Shown here one piece after another: positions 32,083-39,229 of a stretch of 39,229 nt of DNA. Origin of the DNA: Fragilaria crotonensis (lineage: Eukaryota > Bacillariophyta > Fragilariophyceae > Fragilariales > Fragilariaceae); the NCBI GenBank assembly GCA_022925895.1, contig JAKSYS010000600.1:1-39229 (forward strand). Reading direction: 5' to 3'. The notes beneath the pieces were generated by a model. The model was not told the origin of the DNA. It was given only the letters and a program-made list of their open reading frames with translations, and searched no databases. Each line of letters opens with the position of its first letter. Position 1 is the first letter of the stretch. Made by a program: the position numbers and the translations under genes.

Positions 32083-32464
32083 ACCTCTTCGCTGCGAAAG
32101 CCTAGAGTACGCACTCAAAAACCTGTATCCTCGCCGGTGTTTCTTCGTCTGACTTTGTATGACATACATTGTCCTTGGAGTGGCCACTGCATGACAAACA
32201 ATTCAGAACCTTTGACAGTCTGTCTACAAACGAATACAATCATGAGTCGAAACGTAGAGGCACTAACAACTGCGTGTAGGTGCAATCAAACACCATCAGT
32301 GTTCAACGATATGATGTAGTAGTATGCACATCAAAGTGCATCCTGCCCTGTTTCGGTCTATACATTCGACAAGCTAACTCTGTATGAACCATTTGTTGGT
32401 CATTTCGTCATTCCTGTTGCTGTGCTTTTCAGCACAATAAATTATCACACCGGAAGAGATCGCC
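32083..32464. other. Short intergenic region downstream of CA-like copy 2
   Basis: About 380 bp lie between the LINE fragment and the stop of CA-like copy 2. It probably contains the LINE 3' untranslated part and the 3' flank of the CA-like gene. I see no poly(A) tail or microsatellite marking the LINE end, and no gene. Confidence 0.4.
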
Positions 32465-34831
32465 TCAAAAGGATTCCCCATTATCAAAGTTGTACGGATG
32501 ATCGTAAAATCGGAACAGCTTGTCACCCTGATTCAGCCTGCACCACTCACGATCCTCGGGCCACTTCGATCCCCAATTATCACACTCACAGAATGTCTTG
32601 AAGTGTATCCTGTCGAATTGCATCAGCGGCCTTGCAACTGATATATGGCCGTCTGAATCGACCTTTGCAGCTGTATCATTTTCGCACGCTTTAGTCCTGT
32701 CGCCCGCCGGGGCGATGCGTTCTCTCAGCAAGCGTTCCATCTCCGCAATTTGGCGTGGATGAACACGGATAGGGTCTTTCATAACTCTCCAATGATTCGT
32801 ATTTCCTCGACTGCCTCCAACAAAAGTTGCGTAGCAAGGAGGTACCGTGGAGGTTCCCGAGTATCGGAAGTAGTACTCAGTCCTGACATCAATCAGAAAT
32901 TGGTAATTGTGAAACGAAAGAAAATCTCCTCCCAATAGCTTTCGCTGTTCGTCTGGAGCCTCGCCTCGGTCTTGTGCACTAATAGCTTCTGCCCATTCAA
33001 CCCATTCCTCGTCCGATCTATCTGCAGGGCGAAAGTTTTCTGCTTCGAGGGTGATGCGTTGCTTGGCCTCAGGTTGATGCTTGTAGTTGTCCGTGATCAC
33101 ATCCTTGACGGTTGCGCGAAGATTGCGAACAGCATCAGTTGGAGCTGGAGATGCTTCTCTTGTAGGTGGTGATGTTGTACCAGTATTGGGCTTTGATGTG
33201 GTTCGTTTCGTTGGCGTAGGTGTGGTGCCTTTCGTTGGCGCAGGTGTGGTGCCTTTCGTTGGCGCAGGTGTGGTTCCTATCGTTGGCGCAGGTGTGGTTC
33301 CTACCGTTGGCGCAGGTGTGGTCCCGTTCGTTTGCCCAGGTGTGGTTCCTTTCGTTGGCTCGGGTGTGGCTCCAATCGTTGGTTCAGGTGCGCTTCTATT
33401 CGTTGGCTTCGGTGTTCCTATATTCGTTGGCTCTGAGGTGGTCCCTGTAGTTGGCCCTGGTGTGGTCCCGGTGAATCCAGGAGTTGGGGTGTTTGTTGAA
33501 TTTGGTGTAATTCCAACAACTGGCGTCTGTGTTGCAGTCGACGGCGCTTTCGTGACATTTGCACCGGCAGGTGCGTCAGTAAGTGGAGCGCTCCCCGGTA
33601 CCGAAGAATTTCCTGCTATAGGTGCAAACACTGGTGCAGCGATAGGTGCAAACGTGATCAAAGTTGCTGGGTCAGGGGTCGTTGGGACTGTGGGAAAAGG
33701 TGTAGGAGGTGGCTTTGAGGTTGGAGCCAACGACGGTGCCTCTGTCGGCAGTGGCGACGTCGGCGCTTTAGTTGCAACCGGTGCGGCAGTTGGATCCATG
33801 GGTGGTGGTGTCGGAGAGCCAGGGAATACAACTGGAGGAATAGATGGTTCCGTGGGAATCGGGGCGACAGTGGGAGCGATCGGCGCGCTGCTCGGCGCCA
33901 CAGGCGCTTCCGATGGAAAAGGAGTGTGCCCTCGAGCAACATTGTAACATCCAGGGTAGGGATCAACGGAAGGAAGTCCACATTCTTCCCGGATCTTGTC
34001 TTCCACTTTGCGCCACTCACAAATCAGCCGGTCCAGGTGAGGGTATGGCAGGGCATCGTCATAAGCATTAAGGAAGATTGAAATAGTCGCCATTTCATTG
34101 TCAACTCCTGCCTCCTCTCCTGAGACGGAGTAGAAGTGTGCCATTTGCACTTCTGCCGAATACCGTTTGCCCTCTTGCGTATGTTCGGACGGCACCTTGA
34201 AGTCGATATGACTTAGAAACCACCAATCATGGAAGCCTTTGCTAAAATCTACCCTCCCAAAGCGTCGCCCATCATCCCCACCAAGGGTGCAAGCGAGTCT
34301 GATTCCTTCATCGCCACCGTTGCCGTATTCCAATGGTTGAGTGACCTTCAGGGCATGACGTTCGATACTGAACCCATTTTTTGTAGTGAGATCGTTCCAG
34401 CTACACGACGAATCTTCGTATTTCATCCAATGCAGATCAATGCAGCGATTATACATGGGGTGGTCCACAATTGCGCGGTTGCGCTCGAGATCGATTGGCG
34501 ATTGATGGTGTTTTGGACAAATGTCAGTGCCCTCAGGACACCATTCGCAGGAGTTCTCCTTGAGTTCCCATCCAACACCAAGCTGCCAATCGTCTGGCCA
34601 TCCCGTCTGCAAGTGAGTAGGCTGAGACAACGATCACGCTGACATGACGCCTCTTGCACCGTGACTATTAGCACTTACACACACGGTGACATCGTCACAG
34701 GTTACTTGGTCCCAATCCTCTGGTCCGTAATCATTCCCTTCGGTTTCGCGATAGTTGAATAGGTCATCGTTGGAGCTGTAGGCAGAACGAAGAAACGCGT
34801 AGGAGGAAAGCACCAACATCAGTCTCATCAT
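32465..34831 (-). CDS. Secreted alpha-carbonic-anhydrase-like protein with Thr/Pro repeat insert, copy 2
   Basis: The structure matches copy 1: exon 1 34831-34679 (51 residues, signal peptide MMRLMLVLSSYAFLRSAYS), a 72-bp intron, and exon 2 34606-32465; total 764 residues. The split alpha-CA fold shows the same HQSPIDLERNRA, PSEHTQEGKRY, AEVQMAH and TSTVPPC marks. The same zinc-ligand positions are replaced (Asp, Lys, Gln), so the loss predates the duplication and has been kept. The Thr/Pro insert is longer (about 270 residues) and built from diverged units such as GTTPAPTK, GTTPAPTV and ATPEPTKG. Conserved Cys residues in both halves fit a secreted, disulfide-bonded protein. The neighbour copy lies in the same orientation about 2.3 kb away, with a LINE fragment between. 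Two adjacent ATGs (34831, 34828) are possible starts. Confidence 0.85.
33180..33480 (-). repeat. Diverged 24-bp-period coding repeat (GTTPAPTK type)
   Basis: On the plus strand the period-24 word GGTGTGGT(G/T)CC followed by TTCGTTGGC recurs about twelve times with many substitutions. It encodes Thr/Pro octapeptides. It occupies the same place as the homogeneous repeat of copy 1 but is clearly older or less homogenised. Confidence 0.85.
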
Positions 34832-35291
34832 GATTGCATCGAGGTGCGTCCATGCCGATTTGTGATGGAACGCGGAGAAAATGGCGCTTAGGTGCACCTT
34901 CACCATTTACAACAGTGCGCCTATCATCCGAGTTCCAGTACCAGGTACAAGTACGATGAACATTTACGCGTACAGTGCGATGCACGATTGACCCCTGTTG
35001 GTTGGATTGTATTGTTTGGTGGATCCTACCGGTAAATCCTATGTAAAAGTCCATTTTGATGAATGATATACGTACAGTACCTGATTCCCGTCGAATACGG
35101 AGATTCGATCTTGTCGTGAAATGATTGCTTCCTTCGAAACACATGTATAATTTTGTCACTCCTTCCCAATTCCTATCCGATGGAAATTCGTCCCAACGTC
35201 CCTCACATGAAACATTGGTGGGTCTGCTTTTCATCGCGCAGGAAAACAGGAGTGTTAGGGTACGGGTTAACTCGTCAGTCTGCACGCGCAA

Positions 35292-35307
35292 GTCATGACG
35301 TCATGAC
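35292..35307. promoter_or_regulatory. 16-bp palindrome centred on TGACGTCA
   Basis: GTCATGACGTCATGAC is a perfect palindrome about 460 bp upstream of CA-like copy 2. It contains the full CRE core TGACGTCA. In Phaeodactylum, TGACGT and ACGTCA elements upstream of a carbonic anhydrase gene respond to CO2 and cAMP through bZIP factors. Regulation of this gene by such a factor is inference. Confidence 0.35.
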
Positions 35308-35370
35308 ACAGGGTTAGAGTTACGACTTAGTAGACAGGAGGTACAAGTACATTAATACCTGGTACTCGTA

Positions 35371-35392
35371 CTGGTACAAGTACTTGTACCAG
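35371..35392. repeat. Perfect 22-bp GTAC palindrome
   Basis: The arms CTGGTACAAGT and ACTTGTACCAG meet with no spacer at 35381/35382. The palindrome sits in a 60-bp patch of GTAC words and resembles the GTAC palindromes at 12.8-13.4 kb. Role unknown. Confidence 0.85.
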
Positions 35393-36259
35393 ATAGTTGA
35401 AACGGGCGACGCCCCGTGCTGGTGAGTGTCTACAGTAGTTGTCTAGTATGACACGCTACTGCCTAGTTTGTCTACATCGGCGTCCAGATCTGGCAAGGTA
35501 ATGTGGTACAAAAACTTGTGAAGTAAAGTAGAAATGTAAGAGGCAGTAAAATATGAAAAATTCACTATCATGAGAGCCGGGAGAATTGTGGGGTGCTTCC
35601 AAGCAACACTGAGGAACACTCCTCACATCTCTGAGGATGGTCAGCAGCATATGGCTGCATTGTTTTTGGTAAATGAGGTATTATGTGTCATTTGAAAATC
35701 AATGATCTAACTCAAGGAATGAGATGAACATAATTTGAATCAAAATGAGTTTTGATTCCAGTCATGGAGCATTGCCATGATTGCTGGAGCATGGATGTAA
35801 TGTTTACTTGCACACAGGCAACAGTAATTAGAGATAGAGATAGAAGTAAAACATGTAGGGTGATACTGAATGTCTGATAAGGAGTGCATAGTAATGCCTT
35901 TGTACGGAGTAGAACTTGAGTATGATTCCACCTAAAGTGTAAAGTCAACTTGTACCCCAAGCATTGGAGCGCTTCAGTGCTCAAATAGTACAGTACTGTG
36001 CTATCCAGCCACAATTATGCAAACAAGATGATAGTAGTACCTGTACTGTATCAAGAGTCAACAGGTAAAAAAACAGGAGAGATAGACACAGGTATATCAA
36101 TCCAATCATGATCATGACTTAGTAACATGTGAACAATGTATGGCTGCTGGTTTCATGCCCGACCGTCCTCGCGTTCACTTGTGCACATTTAGTTCCTTGT
36201 TGCATACAATATCCGAGAGTAAAATTTTAGAGAAAGATACTTCTGAAATCGAACGCCCT

Positions 36260-37556
36260 TCATATGATCTCCTCCTTTCCTGTGCTCAACTCGCTACGGA
36301 CAAAGCCACTGTCAAAGTCAAGGACACACCTATGACCCTTGAAGGCTTTTGCAACATTCTCAATATCATCTGAAGGAAGAACTAGTTCTTTTTTGACAAC
36401 GACCAGAACTGGAACATCCTTGGTATTGGTAGAACTCGGCGTGGAAGCAGACTGCTGTTGCTGAAGGTGATGGTTAGTGCAAATGTATGCCCGTGCTCTT
36501 GATGCAAATCTCTCAATTATTATGTCTTTTGTCAGAACCATTGTAGGGCAAGTGCATTCCTTATCCAGATGCTTAACGTCTTCTGGGGGGCCCTCTTCCG
36601 TGAAACAGGAACACAGCAATATAGGCCTTTGCATGGGCTCAATAGTACTCTACTCATTTTCCGGCAAGCTCAGCATGAAATTTTGGAGTAAGCTGAACTG
36701 TAACACCAAATTGTATTCCCAAGTATTGCAGACCTGTCTCCTCTTCTCTGAAATCAGTGCACTACAATAGTACTAGATGTCGAAGTGAATATTGTAAGTC
36801 GCTCTGTCCTGTTATTGGATCCTTGCAACCGTCAAGCATATATTTCTCTAACAATGCCTCAGAGATAAGTCCTCTTTCCCATAGAATTTGCTGCAGACAT
36901 TCAGGTTGTCTGTCCTATCCTAGAGTGACTAGCTCTTTCTGTTCATTTAGAGCTACTACACCATGAATCCTTGCAAAGTCTTGAAGTTCTTTCTTTGCAT
37001 GATTTTGGTTCTGCTGAAATGAAACACCAGCATCCTTGGTCAATGTATTGAACACCTGCTTCTTTGATTGTTCAACAAGCTTGGTACATCCCAACAAGCT
37101 TGGTACATCCCGTTGCCTTGTTGTATCATTGCAAGTCTCTTTGTTCAGGGGTATGGTACCACTGCCCACAATCGTCAGCCTTGAAAACGAATGATTGTGT
37201 TTGGCCACTTTCCAGCAAACAAGGTGAGTGGGGACCAAGATAACCTTGTGCATCAACAGTTATTGTGTCTCTCATGATTGGTTGCGTTCCTCCAAAGTCG
37301 TGTCCGACATTTGTTGTGCACTGAGTGTGTCCTCCCAATTCCTAGCATGCCCCTTGCTGTGGTCAATGAAAAAGATGATGTCGTACTCTGGGATAAAGGA
37401 CCGGTATACATTCAACAACATCTTCAAATTGAAGACTCATGTGATAGCTGTTCCAAAATCCTTTGTTGTTGGCACCAATGTACAATTATTTTACAAACGG
37501 CAAGGAGTCCACCAGCATTGGCTTCTTGGTTGTCTTCAATATTTCCATCACAGCAA
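36260..37556 (-). pseudogene. DDE-type transposase relic
   Basis: Read on the minus strand over several frames, this gives a mobile-element protein. In order: DSLPFVK and HMSLQFED (about 37510-37410); IIFFIDHSKGHARN (about 37390-37345, a catalytic-Asp-like D-H-S-x-G-H motif); GYLGP (about 37240); HAKKELQDFARIHGV (about 37000); ILWERGLISEALLEKYMLDG (about 36890-36830); QLTPKFHAELAG (about 36690); and KGHRCVLDFDSGFVRSELS (about 36345-36285). The motif order matches a transposase family widespread in algae and fungi whose formal superfamily I cannot name with confidence. In-frame stops occur near 36920, 36765, 36675 and 36660, with shifts near 37400 and 37255, so it is inactive. Confidence 0.65.
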
Positions 37557-37681
37557 CAGTATCAGCCCGAACATTGATTTGCTTATTCACACATTTTACA
37601 GTCTAAGTTTTCGAAACTACGCTCTGTCCGTCGTCCGTTCCTCAGTGTCTAGCCAACGTGGTGTTTTCGTTGAAACTCACC

Positions 37682-39229
37682 ATGATCGACGAGTCGGTGT
37701 CAGCCGTCTCTCTCCCCTCAGTTCCTCCAAATCCTTCGCATGATCCCATCTTCGACTTCGATACCACTACCTGGATTGATCCTCCAGTTTACGTGACAAT
37801 TCTTCCTGAAACAACGCCAGAATCCAACATCCGCGAAATGACCGAACAAGGATATCGTGACTCCACCACACCTACCTTGTGGCACCGTTACATTACTCTC
37901 GGTCGTTACGTAGTAGATGGCTTCACGTTTGATTCAATTATGGATGAAGGCACCATTGATCCTCTCAAGATGCATTGCCTCATTTGGTACCAGTACGTCT
38001 ATCATCTCGACCAAAAGATAGACATCCCTCCCAAGCTCCAAGCCTGGGGAGCGACGAGATCCCAACCATACTTGGCGAAGCATGCTGATTCCGCCTTCAA
38101 ACTCGATACCAACATTACCACCTGGAAAGAGTTCTCTCGTACCCAATCCCTCTCCAATCCGTGGTCTGAAGTCACATCTACTAAGTCGAATAAATCCAAG
38201 AAAGTTAATCCCACCAAAACATTTGCTACGGCGTCATCGATCCAAACCCGGCACTATCGTTGAAGAGACATCAAGAGCTAGTACCTCAACGGAGTCCAGG
38301 GGTCAAAGTCGTCCTGCGGATCGCGATGTGCAATCAGCCGTTTCTGGTGGTAAACAGTCTGTCTTGATTCCTACTCTCAATGTTCCTAAATGTGAGGGAA
38401 CATATCGGGTTACTCTGCGCTGGAAGACATCTCTTGATATAATCAAACTCTCGCGCAATACCCAGCAACTGAAGGACGAAATCTATAAGCTTCTTGACGA
38501 TCTCTTCGATGACGATGATGGTCATCTTAATAAGTGGCAACATTCTGGAACTGATGTGTACAACTCCATTTCCAAAATGACCCCAGACGAAGTTCGTCAG
38601 TATATCTGCTGTCCCTCTATCGGAATCATTCCAACCAAATCGATGTTAGTCCTTCCTATTCGTTTCGGTTTTTCCAGTACTACCCCCAGTAAATGGCGAA
38701 ACCTTGCGATTAAAAAAGAAACACTCAATAACTATGATGTCACTGCCTCCTTTTCAAATTGCACAAGCATCAGCGGGAAATTGGTTGTCGCCGGTTATAT
38801 CCTACTCAAAGCTCCTATGACAACGCACCGTCTCATGTATCTGCTGAGTCTTCGACAGATGCTCCCTCCATCTACGTCACCTTTCGACATTCGTCTTCAC
38901 AAACGCACCCCCCTGGATCCACAAATTCCTCACCTTGCGGAGCAGTGTGGTAACAAGAATGTCCACGCTCTCAGCGAAGCATTAGCGACTATTCTCACTG
39001 GTGAAAGCTCAGCTCTCTGTATTCCTCGGTTTGCTTTTTCCCAAATGACAGATATGGAAGCGCACGCTTTGTTTCAAACCCATGTCGGGTATGTCAAATC
39101 TCTTTGCTGGTTACCTCTTTTTCCACTCCTATCAAATCTGGATCGACCCCGTAAAGAATACCAACCAGATGGAAGCTTTATCGAACGTACCACTCATGAA
39201 TGGGCTAGGAGCATCAAAGATCTTGATGG
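37682..39229 (+). CDS. LINE ORF1-like protein, partial at the window edge
   Basis: From ATG 37682 the frame encodes an acidic N-terminus, then TTPTLWHRYITLGRYVVDGF, and a Ser/Lys-rich linker ending near 38245. A single frameshift there leads into a second frame (KPGTIVEETSRASTS) that stays open to the window end at 39229. The second part includes GTYRVTLRWKTSLD, ISKMTPDEVRQYICCPSIG, GYILLKAPMTTHRLMYL and IPHLAEQCGNKNVH. This pattern is typical of the first ORF of LINE-like retroelements in diatoms, lying upstream of the reverse transcriptase ORF, which would be expected past the right edge. I cannot name a biochemical domain in it. One frameshift makes it a probable non-functional copy, unless the shift is a sequence error. 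Confidence 0.65.

Larger units (their letters stand above)
34832..36259. other. Intergenic region upstream of CA-like copy 2
   Basis: No gene is recognised. 34832-35310 should be the promoter of CA-like copy 2 and carries a 16-bp TGACGTCA-centred palindrome at 35292-35307. 35335-35400 is a GTAC-rich patch with a long perfect palindrome. 35450-36259 has short open frames only (for example 35456-35650 minus), with no recognisable product, up to the transposase relic. Confidence 0.4.

Noticed and set aside
27887-34831. Calling both genes active carbonic anhydrases
   Set aside because: All three zinc-ligand positions are substituted when aligned on PSEHT and GKRYxAE, in both copies.
34764-35291. 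175-codon minus-strand frame overlapping the start of CA-like copy 2
   Set aside because: It overlaps the real exon 1 in another frame, has no domain, and has no counterpart upstream of copy 1.

Overview
The window looks like nuclear DNA of a diatom, probably a pennate one (inference). Four things point that way. Genes carry short GT-AG introns of 58-165 bp. One protein has a leader ending in an Ala-Phe step, like the plastid pre-sequences of diatoms. There are retroelement ORFs of the LINE type common in diatom genomes. Secreted proteins are rich in Thr/Pro repeats. I see no rRNA, tRNA, CRISPR or prokaryotic operon structure.

Layout. 1-3.8 kb has no gene but holds an inverted repeat and a satellite of CTGACGGTCAG units. 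3.8-7.4 kb is a decayed two-gene PIF/Harbinger-type transposon: a broken transposase (+) facing a broken accessory ORF (-). Two related satellite-plus-block repeats lie in the same orientation on either side of it. 9.26-12.67 kb (-) is the E1 component of mitochondrial 2-oxoglutarate dehydrogenase; it is clear, but its 3' part carries several frameshifts. 12.7-15.5 kb is GTAC-rich non-coding DNA containing a well-delimited hAT-like MITE (14304-15008, 8-bp target duplication). 15.5-17.1 kb (+) is a membrane RING-H2 protein. 17.1-19.4 kb has no recognised gene.

19.45-22.88 kb holds a tandem duplication of a LARGE/B4GAT1-like GT49 glycosyltransferase gene. The duplicated unit also carried off the 3' end of the neighbouring signal peptidase gene. 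The intact peptidase (22.75-24.56 kb, -) appears to be a fusion of a plastid-type leader, a MATH-like domain and a type I signal peptidase. It is divergently arranged with a three-exon carnitine O-acyltransferase gene (25.4-27.8 kb, +).

27.9-34.8 kb holds two paralogous genes (-) for large secreted proteins with an alpha-carbonic-anhydrase fold. In both the zinc-ligand positions are substituted and a 240-270-residue Thr/Pro repeat region splits the fold. A 3' fragment of a LINE ORF2 lies between them. 36.3-37.6 kb (-) is a DDE-type transposase relic. The right edge (37.7-39.2 kb, +) is a LINE ORF1-like frame that runs off the window.

The host genes do not form one pathway: mitochondrial TCA cycle, acyl-carnitine transfer, plastid protein processing, Golgi glycosylation, ubiquitin ligation and secreted pseudo-anhydrases. 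The most unusual content is the pair of zinc-less, repeat-split carbonic-anhydrase-like proteins and the MATH-signal peptidase fusion. Small frameshifts cluster in some genes (OGDH 3' part, both GT49 copies, RING 3' part) while others are fully open, so residual sequence error and real decay both need to be considered.
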